From positions 35,337,730 through 35,401,729 of the forward strand of contig CM039512.1 in NCBI GenBank assembly GCA_022432975.1: a DNA stretch of 64,000 nt. The letters run 5' to 3'. Source of the DNA: Begonia masoniana (taxonomy: Eukaryota > Streptophyta > Magnoliopsida > Cucurbitales > Begoniaceae). The position numbers were made by a program, and so were the translations under genes. Positions 32,585 to 44,086 of this stretch are shown here, piece after piece. Below the pieces are notes generated by a model that searched no databases, was not told the DNA's origin, and worked only from the letters and a program-made list of their open reading frames with translations. Position 1 is the stretch's first letter. Every line of letters begins with the position of its first letter.

Positions 32585-35083
32585 TTGAAGGTTAAATCTG
32601 AAGATATCCCAAAGACTGCCTTTCGCACAAGGTATGGACACTATGAGTTTTTGGTTATGTCTTTTGGTTTGGCAAATGCACCAGCAGCCTTCATGGATCT
32701 CATGAATAGGGTGTTTCACGAGTATTGGGACAAGTTTGTCATTGTATTCATAGATGACATTCTAATCTATTCTAGAACCAAGGATGAGCATGCAAGGCAT
32801 TTGAGTTTGGTGTTGAAAGTACTTAGGCAGCACCAACTTTATACTAAGTTTTCCAAGTGTGAGTTTTGGTTGGACAGAGTTCACTTTCTTGGCCATGTGA
32901 TCTCTGGAGATGGAATATCTGTTGATCCAGCCAAGGTTCAAGCAGTTAAGGAATGGCCTCAACCGAAGAATGCTGCAGATATTAGGAGTTTTCTTGGACT
33001 AGCAGGATATTATAGAAAGTTCATAGAAGGATTTTTGAAGATTGCTACACCCTTTACTATGTTAACAAGGAAAAATGTGAAGTATAATTGGACTGATAAA
33101 TGTGAATCCAGTTTCCAGACCTTGAAACAGAAACTAACCAATGCCCCAATTTTAACCCTTCCAGCCGATGATGGTAAATTTAGTATTTACTGTGATGCTT
33201 CCAAGATTGGTCTTGGAGGTGTGTTAATGCAAGATGATAAAGTAATAGCTTATGCTTCTAGACAGTTAAAAGTGCATGAAAAGAATTACCCTACACATGA
33301 CTTAGAATTAGCTGCTGTAGTCTTTGCATTGAAAATTTGGAGGCACTACCTGTATGGGCAAACTTGTGAGATATTTTCGGATCATAAAAGTCTGAAATAC
33401 ATTTTCACACAGAAGGAACTGAATATGAGGCAACGTAGGTGGTTAGAGTTTGTCAAAGATTATGATTTCGAGATTAAGTATTATCCTGGAAAGGCGAATG
33501 TAGTGGCTGATGCTTTGAGTAAAGTGACTCCTTCAGTCTCTGCACTGATTTTAGACATACCAATAGCTTTAGAGACAGAATTCCAAAGATTTAACATGGA
33601 AGCTGTGTCAAGTGTGTCAGCCATGCTTTCTGCCATATCTTTGAGGCCTACCATTTTAGAGAAAATAAAGGATGTCCAAATGAATGACCCTGAATGCGAT
33701 AAGTATAAGTTGAGCATGGATTCTACTGACAAGTTGGGTTTCAACTGCCTAGTTGATGGAATTCTCAAGTTTCGAAATAGATGGTTTGTTCCGGCTGATA
33801 CTGAACTTAGGAAGGAAATCTTATCTGAGGCACATTCCTCCAGACTCTCTGTTCATCCTGGAAGTACGAAGATGTACAGAGATCTTAAGCAACATTATTG
33901 GTGGCCAGGTATGAAAAGAAGTGTGGCGGGGTATGTGGAGGCATGTCTGATCTGCCAGCAAGTCAAAGCTGAACATCAGAGGCCTGCTGGAACATTGCAA
34001 CCTTTGCCAGTTCCCGAATGGAAATGGGAACAAATAACTATGGATTTTATTATAGGATTACCTAAAACAACAAAAGGTCACAATGCAATTTGGGTAGTGG
34101 TTGATCGTTTAACCAAATCAGCCCACTTTCTGCCAATGAAGATAACATACTCGATGGATCAATTGGCTGAGTTGTATGTGCATGAGGTTGTTAGACTGCA
34201 TGGAGTTCCAAGCACCATAGTTTCAGACCGAGACTCCAGATTTACATCCAAGTTCTGTAAAAGTTTGCACAAGGCTATGGGAACACAGCTTAGTTTTAGC
34301 ACAGCCTTTCATCCTCAAACTGATGGACAATCCGAGAGAACTATCGAAACCTTGGAGGATATGCTTCGTGCATGTGTGCTGGAATTTCAAGGTTCTTGGA
34401 GTAAATATATACCATTGGTTGAATTCTCTTACAATAACAGCTTCCAAGCAACAATAGGCATGGCACCATACGAGGCATTATACGGGCGAATGTGCAGATC
34501 TCCATTATATTGGGATGAAGTTGGAGAAGCACGGTTGATTAGTCCTGATATTGTGCAGCAGACAGTGGAGAAGATTGCTCTTATCCGACAAAGAATCTTA
34601 ACAGCTCAAAGTCGGCAGAAAAGCTATGCAGACAAAAGACGAAGAGAATTAGAATTTGATGTTGGTAATGAGGTTTTCCTTAAAGTGTCACCTTTCAAAG
34701 GAGTTGTGAGATTTGGGAAAAGAGGCAAGTTGAACCCCAGATATATTGGACCTTTTCAAATCGTGAAGAGAATTGGGAAGTCGGCATATCAACTTCTGTT
34801 ACCAGCCTCTCTGGGGGGAATTCATAATGTGTTTCATGTTTCCATGCTAAAGAAATGTGTTAGAGATCCTTCACAGATTGTAGAACAGCAGAGCATTGAA
34901 GTCCTTCCTACTCTTGCATATGTGGAGAAACCAGTAAGGATCTTGGACTATGCAGTGAAGGTATTGCGCACCAAAGAAGTTTCACTAGTGAAAGTCTTGT
35001 GGCACAATCAGAACATAGAGGAGACAACTTGGGAACGTCAGCAAGACATGATGGTCCAACATCCAGAATTATTCAGGTACTGA
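32585..35083 (+). CDS. Element B RT-RNase H-integrase-chromodomain (after TAG)
   Basis: 832 codons in the same frame as the upstream part, starting [18 protein letters not shown]. The first codon is TTG, not a true start. RT catalytic box [12 protein letters not shown] (about residue 53-64), RNase [43 protein letters not shown] and VVADALSK (about 210-315), integrase zinc region [20 protein letters not shown] with CLICQQ (about 418-465), catalytic [17 protein letters not shown] and [19 protein letters not shown] (D, D, E), and a C-terminal chromodomain-like [18 protein letters not shown]. Length and motif order are complete for a chromovirus. Only the single TAG blocks the full polyprotein. 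Confidence 0.95.
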   Translation: MKVKSEDIPKTAFRTRYGHYEFLVMSFGLANAPAAFMDLMNRVFHEYWDKFVIVFIDDILIYSRTKDEHARHLSLVLKVLRQHQLYTKFSKCEFWLDRVHFLGHVISGDGISVDPAKVQAVKEWPQPKNAADIRSFLGLAGYYRKFIEGFLKIATPFTMLTRKNVKYNWTDKCESSFQTLKQKLTNAPILTLPADDGKFSIYCDASKIGLGGVLMQDDKVIAYASRQLKVHEKNYPTHDLELAAVVFALKIWRHYLYGQTCEIFSDHKSLKYIFTQKELNMRQRRWLEFVKDYDFEIKYYPGKANVVADALSKVTPSVSALILDIPIALETEFQRFNMEAVSSVSAMLSAISLRPTILEKIKDVQMNDPECDKYKLSMDSTDKLGFNCLVDGILKFRNRWFVPADTELRKEILSEAHSSRLSVHPGSTKMYRDLKQHYWWPGMKRSVAGYVEACLICQQVKAEHQRPAGTLQPLPVPEWKWEQITMDFIIGLPKTTKGHNAIWVVVDRLTKSAHFLPMKITYSMDQLAELYVHEVVRLHGVPSTIVSDRDSRFTSKFCKSLHKAMGTQLSFSTAFHPQTDGQSERTIETLEDMLRACVLEFQGSWSKYIPLVEFSYNNSFQATIGMAPYEALYGRMCRSPLYWDEVGEARLISPDIVQQTVEKIALIRQRILTAQSRQKSYADKRRRELEFDVGNEVFLKVSPFKGVVRFGKRGKLNPRYIGPFQIVKRIGKSAYQLLLPASLGGIHNVFHVSMLKKCVRDPSQIVEQQSIEVLPTLAYVEKPVRILDYAVKVLRTKEVSLVKVLWHNQNIEETTWERQQDMMVQHPELFRY

Positions 35084-35102
35084 ATTTTGAGGACAAAATT
35101 CT

Positions 35103-35118
35103 TTTAAGGAAGGTAGAT
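35103..35118 (+). promoter_or_regulatory. Element B polypurine tract
   Basis: The purine-rich run TTTTAAGGAAGGTAGAT lies directly against the 3' LTR TG. Confidence 0.75.
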
Positions 35119-37179
35119 TGTAATACCTGGTTCTGTTAAACCATTTCTCCATTCCTTTTAAACTAATGACACAATTTTTTTTTATGGCAATATTAAATGT
35201 AGAGTTAGTGGATGACTAGGCAAGGGCATAAGGGTAATTAGAAATCTAAAGGTGGATAACGTATTTAAGGAAACTATTATCGAAGTAGCCGCCACTGTTT
35301 TATTCCATTTCCTCCCCATTCTCAGCTCCTCAGCTTAGCAGAGCGCGATAGGAGACCCCCTTCGACCTTCTCCAGCGATTTCCTCCGAACTTGGTGAGTT
35401 TTGCTTCTATTCTAGCTACATTGTATCTATTATTGGTGGGAGGGATGATATTGAGGTTTTGGAGAAAACAGTGAGCGAGTGTTAGTTTCGATTTAAGTTG
35501 AAATCGGGAATGCACAATGACTAGAGTTTCCAAAACAGTTTCCCTTAGATTTATAGTGGTTTGAGATGAAGGTTAGAGGAAATTTAATGTATGCTCTGTC
35601 CATGGTTATAGGTTCGAGTAATACCCGAAGTAGCTTGCAAACAAGTTTTCTTTCCAGGAGATCAAGTAAGTAAAGTACTGCCTGTGCCTTCGGGCCTACA
35701 TCACAAAACAGTAGGTTTATGCATGTTTGAGTATTTTCTGTATGTTATGCATCATGTTTTTGAAAGAATACGAAAATGAATTTTCATATATCATATGGAA
35801 AGACGAGTACAGATTGAAACGCATTAGCAGTTAAGGGAACTAATCCACCCCTTAACTGATGTAGAGGATTTATGACATTGGGAGAGTTGATCCCACTCTC
35901 AAGGGAATTGAGGGATCAGAACAGCTATTAAGGGACCTCATCCACCCCTTAACTAATGAAGAGGATGTAGACATTGGGAGAGTTGATCCCACTCCCAAGG
36001 GAATCATGGGATCTGATCAGTAGACAAACGATGCGCAACTGAGATGAGAAAGTAGAAACTGCATAATTAGGTTTCATGTTTCAGCTTGTCATTCCATTAT
36101 TGCTTTACTTACTTAGCATTAGGCTAATAGATGAGTTTTGTGATGTAGGTGTTGAGGATACTGCAGGTGAATTTCCTGAGTGCACAGATGATTAGAAGTG
36201 GTTGGAAGAGTACATCCATGTCTCGGCTTGGTAAACTGATGAGGCGGGTTAACTGGTGTCAGCAGTTGTTGAAGTTTAGTTGATAATGGTTTAGTCTGAG
36301 TATGTCGAGTTTTCATAACAGTAGAAATTTTAGCATTTTGAATACGTTTTGAGATTTACTGATACTAGTAATCTGTTGAGTATTAAATGTTGATTTTTAT
36401 CGGGTTTGATTAATACCATGGCTTGAGTCGTTCCTGAATTGTCTTGGGGAAGCAAGTAAATTCCTTTCTGTAGATAGTGTTGTGTTTCTTTTCTACCGAA
36501 TGATGTCGAGTGTTTTGTTCGTCGGATGATATAAGTGTTTTGTTTGTCGTCTAGTGCCCGGATGAGGGAGATCATCCGGCTGACGTCACTGGTGGATGTA
36601 GAGTAAAGTCGATCGGATGAAGGAGATCATCCGGCTGACGTCACCGGTAGATGAAGGACGTATTTTGTCGTTTAGTGACCGGATGACAAATCTTATGTTT
36701 TGTCGTTTAGTGACCGGAGCAAATCTTAGTTTGTCGTTTAGTGACCGGATGACAAATCTTATGTTTTGTCGTTTAGTGACCGGAAGACAAATTTTATCTT
36801 TTGTCGTTTAGTGACCGGATGACTAATCTTACGCTTTGTCGTTTAGTGACCGGTGGATGTCTTCAAATAGCCTTCCCCCTTTTCGTTGACTTTGCTCCGC
36901 GGTCGATGAAATTGACTTTTGAAATCTTTAAATTTTTTTTTTTATTTACGAGTTAAACCTTTGCTTCTCAACTGATTATTTCTTAATATTCCCAACGATT
37001 ATTTTAATATGGTTTGTTTAGTTAACTTTTGTTTAAACGATTTCCGCTGCAAGTTTTCATGTTTTGTCCAAATTCAAGTTTTGAATTTTTAACGAAGTTT
37101 TAAATTTGGCCCAAGTTTTTTTTTGTAATATTCGGGTTTAAGAGTGACAAACCGGGTTAAGAGAATTAGGGGCGTTACA
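35119..37179 (+). repeat. Element B 3' LTR
   Basis: 2061 bp, TGTAATACCT to GGCGTTACA. It differs from the 5' LTR by scattered substitutions and by array copy number (36663-36854, with one internally deleted unit). Confidence 0.95.
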
Positions 37180-37448
37180 CCTTACGCCTCCTTTCTCGTT
37201 CCTTTACCAAATTTTCCACTTTTCACCTAAAAACACATCAATATACAATCATCAATGTATCCTTATCTATCTCCACCTAACGTATCACATTTACGTACGA
37301 AAGTCCACCCTCAATTTGCCCATTCCGACCCAATACTTAAATCATATCTTCCATAACAAACATACAACGAAAACCTAAAAAAACATCTCCAAAAGCAAAC
37401 CCATCTATAAAATCATCCAATCCAAATATTAACTCCAAGCTAACAACT
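37180..37448. other. Short flank between element B and the solo LTR
   Basis: AT-rich, no frame or repeat recognised. It continues at 39990-40142 once the solo LTR and one target copy are removed. Confidence 0.4.
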
Positions 37449-37453
37449 ATACA

Positions 37454-39984
37454 TGTAACGACCCTAGTTGGAGTCGCCACGTAATTCATAACTTAACCTC
37501 TTTAATTCATATTTACCCTGATCTCTTTAGATCTTTCACCCTTCGACCACTTTACACTAAGGTCCCCTTTGTATTATTTTTTTTATCTTTCCTCAACAGA
37601 ACTTAAGGACTTTAACATAACAGACAGAAACTAGATTCATCGAACTTGACTTCCTCTTAAAACTAACAACATATTCATTCACAGAGTCAAGCGACCATAC
37701 GCAGTCATCGGTTCTATAACAAATTCGGGCAGGAAAGATATGCCCCCAGATTATTCTATATTATTCTGCTCGGGTTTGCATGCATCGGCTAATGGAGTGT
37801 ACCTCTTTCGATTTGTCACGTGTACTCTGCATGACTCAATTATCGTTGCCCAATAGAAGACATCTTCCGGCGGGCACGTGCATCTCTCGTGACTCATTAA
37901 ACATCACTCGGTCACTAAACGACAACAACATCTACGTCATCCGGTAATTGAAATACACTACATCTACCGATCAGTAGACGACAAAATGATTCGTACATCG
38001 ACCGACATTAGAAATACACTACATCGCCCGATCACTAGACGACAAAACACACTTACATCATCCGGTATTTGAAATACAAAACACCTACCGATCACTAGAC
38101 GACAAAACGATTCGTACATCGCCTGACATTAGAAATACACTACATCGCCTGATCACTAGACGACAAAATAACACTTACATCATCCGGTATTTGAAATACA
38201 CAACATCTATCGATAGACATGTGCAATCCACATGTTCTTTTAAGACATCTTCCGATAGAGAACATCTATCGGTGGATGCAAATTCCTAACATCTTCCGAT
38301 AGAGTACAGCTATTAGTGGACATAAATATACACAGACTTCTAACTTCATTGACTCATCACTCTTATAAATGAAAATCAGAGACTCATCCAGAATTCTTGT
38401 AGAGGAAGATTTAGTTAAAATAACTCGTTATATATCCTTATAAACATTCTAAGACTCAGTAATTAAACCAGACAATTTCAAAAGCTCGATGTTTTAAAAT
38501 AATCTCATCCTACTTAGAATTCCATATTCATAATCGTCACTAAAATCATAAGAGCATTAACCAGGGGATCTTGTTCGCCATCCAGCCACAGAATTGCTCC
38601 CTGAACACCTTCCAGCAACCCAAACTTAGATGTCTTCATTAACTTTAGAATCCTCACCTGATATTTCGTCACCTACATCATAAGGTTTAAATTATAAGCC
38701 TAATGCTTAGTAAGGAATGCAATACTAACATGTATACGTGAATGCATAGTTGCAAGAAAATCATGATCATGTTCGTTTCATGCTCTTTTCTTGTTCTTAT
38801 TCGTGTTCTTGTTCATCACTTTCATCATATGGATTAAGGGAGGATTTGTGCCGTAAAGGGGGGAAGACAGTGCAAGTGTACATAGTCCCTTTCGGGCCGT
38901 ATTCATGGTCCTTCTCTTTGGACAGTGACATACGTAAAACCGCCCCCAACCCTCACTTAATCCGGTTGCATAAGTTTCATATTCATTCTCATATCTTGTT
39001 CATGGGGGAAAACATGCTCATAAATCATTTTCATATGCTTGAGAAGTAAATCATGATGCATGACATGAATGTTCTTAAATCATCAGACTATGGAAAATAT
39101 CATACTAGACAGTTGACTTCATAGACTCTATCAGAACATCACATAATATAGTTCTCAAACATTCGTAAATCATCCAAGTACAAACCATCTTACTAACTTA
39201 AAACAAACATCAAACACATAACTAATTTAGTACCCTTAAGATGTAGGGCCCTAATGGCCAGAAATCTTAATACATTCACTTACCTGGCTTCCTTAGCAAA
39301 TTCGTGCACTACACTTCAAACTTCTTCACCTGATATCATTTCACATTTTAGAGTTAAAATAGATCCTAAATATTCTGAAATCAAAGCTAGAAAAGTCCTA
39401 ACTAAATGTCATCCTAGAATCTGTATTCCTGAGTCCTTTCAGCCGAGCACCTTGTGTGTGGACTAAGTTTCCAAAATCTAAAATAGCCTAATTCAACTTA
39501 ACCACTAGTTCCAGTCGGTTATCTTAAAGTCCAGATTCGAATCAAGAATGCTATTACCAAACACAGATTATAAATGTTCCTATTATTCGGCCATTAAAGA
39601 ATCTTGAAACAATGGGTTCTAGCTGAAAACAGAGTTCCAAATAATTACTCGGCAACTACATTGTCTAAATCTTACCTTGAATATAGGTTATCGGAGTGGA
39701 GGCTGGAGGAATCGATCACCAAAGAGGGAGTCGCCGGCAGAGAAAGAGCTCTGGAAGCACGGGAATCGCCGAGAGAGAATGTCGGCTACAGTGGGGTTTA
39801 AGTGAGGTTTAAGGTTTTCATTTTTTTTTTATACTAAATAAAATCCCTCTTAATTACAGTTCTGCCACCACACAAATAGAAACCAAATAAGCTTAGGCAT
39901 TAAAATTTAAATTAAAGATTAACAATAAAGGTGACAGTTAATTCCGTTAAGAAAATCACCTGGCTGAAAATGTCGGATGTTACA
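37454..39984 (-). mobile_element. Solo LTR (minus strand), target duplication ATACA
   Basis: 2531 bp. Minus-strand sequence starts TGTAACATCC at 39984 and ends GGGTCGTTACA at 37454. ATACA flanks both sides (37449-37453 and 39985-39989). It is related to the element B LTR family: its minus strand contains CGTTTAGTGACCGA-type phrases and CCGGATGA. It keeps splice-like signals (CCAG/GTAAGT, plus-strand ACTTAC at 39278-39283; 46-nt putative exon 39284-39329; GATGTAG/GTGACG near 38678). The 99-aa and 70-aa plus-strand frames inside it are chance. Confidence 0.95.
37790..38330 (-). repeat. Tandem array in the solo LTR
   Basis: Alternating units with CACTAGACGACAAAA and CATCATCCGGTATTTG phrases give a higher-order period of roughly 115 bp, and each unit carries CCGATCA or CCGGT motifs. 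It is in the same relative LTR position as the B array, with related core words. Confidence 0.8.
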
Positions 39985-40142
39985 ATACAAATCATCCAAA
40001 ATCGTAATCTACTTATCCTACATCTATCACATATATTTACATATACCAAAACGTCGCTCGGAGCACACCCACAGGTCAGTAAGCCTTGCAAAAACACGTC
40101 CCGTCGCCACGAGCACGATCCGTCGACCACCTATGCCTTGTT
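39985..40142. other. Flank between the solo LTR and LTR F
   Basis: 158 bp including one ATACA target copy. No gene seen. GC content rises toward CGTCGCCACGAGCACG; the origin is not recognised. Confidence 0.4.
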
Positions 40143-41435
40143 TGTAACACCTTGGTTGTTTAATTTTTTGAATTTTAAGCTATATAGCGTTTTAATTCGT
40201 AAAAATATTAAATTAAGTCTGTTTTACAAACGCGAAGTTTTGTTAGAACCCTAAGAATAAGTTGGAATATTTGGAGGAATAAGGAAATTTTAAAGAAACC
40301 AAATCGATAGGTTAATTAACGAATTTAAGCAAAGAATTGAGAGAAGGGCATTTAAGTAAATTGCTAAGTCCAAAATTTAATTAAAACCTAAAATCTCCCC
40401 CCCCCCCCCCCCCCTTCTCTCATTTCTCTCTAGCTACGTGAAGCTCTCCCCCAGCAAAAATTTCCCCTCCCACGCCGTTTTCTCCTCGGCCGATAAACGC
40501 TCCATTTTCGGCAATTTTCTTCTAATTTTTCTTCCCCAAATCTACGTTCTAGGTAAGCTCCAAGCTCCAGGCACATTTAGTTGTTGTTTTTAGGGTTGTA
40601 TTTCAGTTAGGGTTTGTTGAATTAGGGTTGAGAATTTTAGGTTTAGTTAGAAATCGATAGTGTTGCGTTATTAATGCCCGTTGATGACGTATTTATGATT
40701 ATTGGTGATAGTTAGGTTGAGAAATTTGTTATTGAATTGAATTTGGTGGTTGTTGGAGGTTTAATAGCCATTAATGGAGATTGTATAATTTATGAACGTG
40801 AATTGCTCGATGAAATGCTCGAATGAAGTGAATTTGAGTTTTAGGAAAAATTTCCTTAGTTAAGTGTTCCATTAGTTTTTGGAATTCGGTCGTTTAGAGT
40901 CGATTCTAATGACAAATTGTGAATTGCCTTAGGTAACCCAAGCACAAAGAACGGTGCTCGAATAGCTAGGACGCCAGGTAAGTGAGTGTTAGGCTTCCGG
41001 CCCCTAAGGCCTTACATTGTATCGATGTTAGGATTGAAGAGTTTCGATGATGTTTTCATGATTGTTGGGTTTTAACGAGTCGGGTAGCCTAGGACATTAT
41101 CTACTAGCGGTGTATTAGGTTGTTTATGAGTTAAGTGTGTTTTTACACGTTTATGAACTGTCGTTAATGATATGTTATACGTAGTTCCCTCATGCATCAT
41201 GTTTTCTAAAAAGGGCATACGAAATGTTTTATGAACACAGTTTTATGAAATGTGAAGTAAAGAATGAAACGAAATAATGATCTCACGTGATATGTTATGG
41301 TTCTCACCGGGCAAGTCGTGGTTCTCACAGGGCAAGGACGTGGTCTACTGAGTAGTCAATTGTGTTAACGTAAAAAAAATGAAATGAAACGAACATGTTT
41401 TATAAAAATCATGCATTTATGTAAATGTTATGTTT
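40143..41435 (+). repeat. LTR F, 5' half
   Basis: Begins TGTAACACCT and carries the shared architecture: a poly-C/CT leader (about 40397-40435), TCTAG/GTAAGC donor-like site (40553), TTGCCTTAG acceptor (ends 40932), a 45-nt putative exon (40933-40977), and GCCAG/GTAAGT (40978). It is interrupted at 41435 by element D. Its 3' part is not in the window. It resembles LTR I and the solo LTR at 9902. Confidence 0.85.
40397..40415 (+). repeat. Poly-C run in LTR F
   Basis: About 19 consecutive C bases at the start of the CT-rich leader. Length is likely unstable and may be misassembled. Confidence 0.9.
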
Positions 41436-41806
41436 TGTAACACCCGATTCTTTACGGGATTTTGTAAATATATAAATAATGGCATTTTTGTACTTATGTC
41501 AAATTAGGTCGGTTTTACGAAAAGAAAGCGTTATTACGATCCTAATAATTAATATGGATTTTATGAAAATTTTGGAAATTTTAGGAGTTGTAACGCTAAT
41601 TTTATGGAAATTACGTTTATCGTAATATAAAGGTCGTTATGGTAAAAATAGTAAACGAGTTCCGATTTGTGAACGGAAAGTTTTATTTGAACCCTAGTAA
41701 TAAGTTGGATTAATTGGTGAAATAAGAAATTTTGGAGAAACCGAACCGTGAGCTAAATAACGAAACGAAGGACGAAACAAATAGAAAATCAAAGGAAGGG
41801 CAAAAT
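41436..41806 (+). repeat. Element D 5' LTR, part 1
   Basis: Begins TGTAACACCC and stops at AAAAT, the target site of element C. It continues at 49961-49965 (duplicated AAAAT), with ATGGTAATTTGCCAGG-type sequence following, as in the equivalent position of other LTRs. Confidence 0.9.
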
Positions 41807-42351
41807 TGTAACACCCAGCTTTTCTGGATATTATTATTTTATTATATAATGACATTTTCGTAAATATGTCAAATCAAGTCCGTTTCACGAAAAGAAAACG
41901 TTATTAGAATCCTAACGATTAATTGGAGGTTTAGGCAAATTACGAGAATTTTCGGAATAATAACGTTATATTTCGAGTAATTACATTTCTCGTAATATAA
42001 TGGACGATTTAGTAAAAATAGTAAACGAGGTCCGAATTGAGAACGGACGGTTTTAATAAATCCCAAATAATAAGTTGGACTTATTGGTGAAATAAGGAGA
42101 TTTGGTGAAACCGAATAGCTAGTTAATTAACGAAACAAACGACGAAACGAATATAAAAATAATGCAAGGGCAAAACAGTAAATTGCCATATCAAAATTAT
42201 AAAATAACAATAATCTTCTTTCTTCCTCATTTCTTCCCTGCTGTGCGAGAAAACCAGAGAGCGAAGCTCTCTCTGCCGTCGACGATTCCTTCGACTTCCG
42301 ACCTCCGATCGTCTCGATTCTTCGCGATTTCTTCCCCAATCCCGATCCTAG

Positions 42352-42730
42352 GTACGATTCTAAGGTTTTAGGAAAGTTTATTTTGACTTTTACGGAGTTA
42401 AACAATTAGGTTTTCGTTTAGGGTTTCCGTTAAAAATGCGATTTAAGGTTCGAAATTGATAGGTTTGCCGTGATTAAGTATATATTGAACGTATTGAATG
42501 TTATTGGACGTAGTTAGATTGATTTGTGAGAATGTTAAAGTTTTAGGATTTTCGAGTTTGTGGAAAATGCTCGTTAATTGAGGTTTTGAAATACATAATG
42601 TGTAATGTTCGCTAAAATGCATTAGTAAATCAAATTGGAGCTTTAAGGATTGTCCTTAGTCAAGGTTTCGTTGAATTGGACATTTAACGGTTTAAGCTCG
42701 TTTTAACGACAATTTGGTGAAATTGCTTAG
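42352..42730 (+). promoter_or_regulatory. Predicted LTR intron 1 (element C)
   Basis: CCTAG/GTACGA at 42352 to AATTGCTTAG ending at 42730, 379 nt. The equivalents in A, D, E and F are 375-380 nt. Confidence 0.5.
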
Positions 42731-42775
42731 GTAAACAACGCTCGTGGACGGAGCTTGAGCTGCAACGGACACGAG

Positions 42776-43318
42776 GTAAGTTCTCGTGATCTTCTCTGGC
42801 CGATTGGCCTACACCGTACGTCGAAGTCGTCTCGAGAAGTTTTGGTGATGCGTTTGTTTAAATTTGTTTTTGGTTGGGTAGTTAGGTTGGTCGTGTATAG
42901 ACTATGTTTGTTTATCGTCTTGATGGAACACATGCTGGTTGTTTATTTTACGCATTTGACTGCTCATGCATCACGTCTGATAAAGCATATGTTTAACAGA
43001 ACGAACGAAATGAATCTACGTAATCTGTTATCTGGTCACGGCGAAGTGGTTTAGACCTCGGTGACATTCTGTCTGCGACCTAATTAAAATGTAAAATGAA
43101 CCAACGAAATCTACGTAATCTGTATCTGGTCACGACGAGGTGGTTTAGACCTCAGTGACAATCTGTCTGCGACCTAATGAATCTGAATCTGTTATCTGCA
43201 TGAATCTGAATCTGAATCTGTTATCTGCATGTTTTATGAATGACATACGCATCTGCACGCATCTGCATTTACTAGAGCTTACTGAGATTTTTATCTCATA
43301 GATGTCTATATGGTGTAG
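42776..43318 (+). promoter_or_regulatory. Predicted LTR intron 2 (element C)
   Basis: CACGAG/GTAAGT at 42776 to TATGGTGTAG ending at 43318, 543 nt, with CTTACTGAG branch-point-like sequence about 40 nt before the acceptor. The donor sits in the loop of a CACGAG...CTCGTG hairpin. The putative exon before it (42731-42775) is 45 nt. Confidence 0.5.
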
Positions 43319-43836
43319 GTAACATTGAGGCAGGTGAGGATGAGATCCCTCCACCTGAGGAATGAGGCAATTGACGGAGGACGGCCTGCAGTGGTGTGTT
43401 GGCGCAGTCAATGCTTGACCTGACCCGTGGGGAAGTATGTATAGGTTTTGGGGTTTTTGGGATGTTTTGGGCTGATGGTTGTATAGACATTTTAGGATGC
43501 TTGGTTCTGTTAGTTGATAGGTTTTAAACGTTTTAGAAAATCTATTTTGTAAACTGTTTTTGTAAAGTTTTTATGAATTGCTGGATGATTTTAATAGGAG
43601 GAAATTGTACAGTTTTAAACATATCCACGCAGTTTATTTTCAGGGAACTGTACTTCGTTTTAAATACTTTTTGAGTCGTTCTTTGAATGATTAGTGGATT
43701 GAAAGTTGTATGTGTGTGTAGTGATAATACATTGAGGAGTTGTTATGAAAATGAAAGAAAATGGTGAAGTTTTAAGTGTGTTTTGCAGGGAAATTGAAAG
43801 GAGAAGGAAGAAAGAAGAAAGAGGAGGGGGAGGGGC

Positions 43837-44086
43837 GAGCTCTCTTGAAAACGATTCCAGAGAGGTTGCCGAACGATCGCCATGGAGGGCGATCGTTCGC
43901 CCCTCATCTGGTCGCGCTCTGGAAAAAATTCCAGAGCGCTTGCCGAATGATCGCTGGAGAAAGCGATCAGTAGGCAAAAATGGGCGATCGCGTAGGGCGA
44001 TCGATCGCCGGTTTTGGGCGATCGATCGCCCCTTGTGTTTTGATGTTCGGCGATCGATCGCAAGTTTTGGGCCACCGATCGCCACT
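43837..44086 (+). repeat. Palindromic array in element C 5' LTR
   Basis: GAGCTCTCTTGGA-like arms with ATTCCAGAGAGG, then CGCTCTGGAA...TTCCAGAGCG, then repeated GGCGATCGATCGCC-type palindromes. The counterpart at 49468-49718 in the 3' LTR differs by point changes. Frames read through it on either strand are not genes. Confidence 0.9.

Larger units (their letters stand above)
28418..37179 (+). mobile_element. Element B, nearly intact Ty3/gypsy (Tekay/Del-like) element
   Basis: 8762 bp with 5' LTR 28418-30442, primer-binding site, polyprotein 30599-35083 with one in-frame TAG, polypurine tract and 3' LTR 35119-37179. The LTRs look nearly identical, so insertion is recent. Left flank AGACA and right flank CCTTA do not match, so no target duplication is seen; recombination after insertion probably replaced one side. 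Confidence 0.95.

Noticed and set aside
38750..39049. 99-aa frame on the plus strand
   Set aside because: It is antisense within the solo LTR at 37454-39984; no domain.
42755..43054. 99-aa plus-strand frame in element C 5' LTR
   Set aside because: It spans a predicted splice donor and is not kept in the 3' LTR or in the E and D counterparts.
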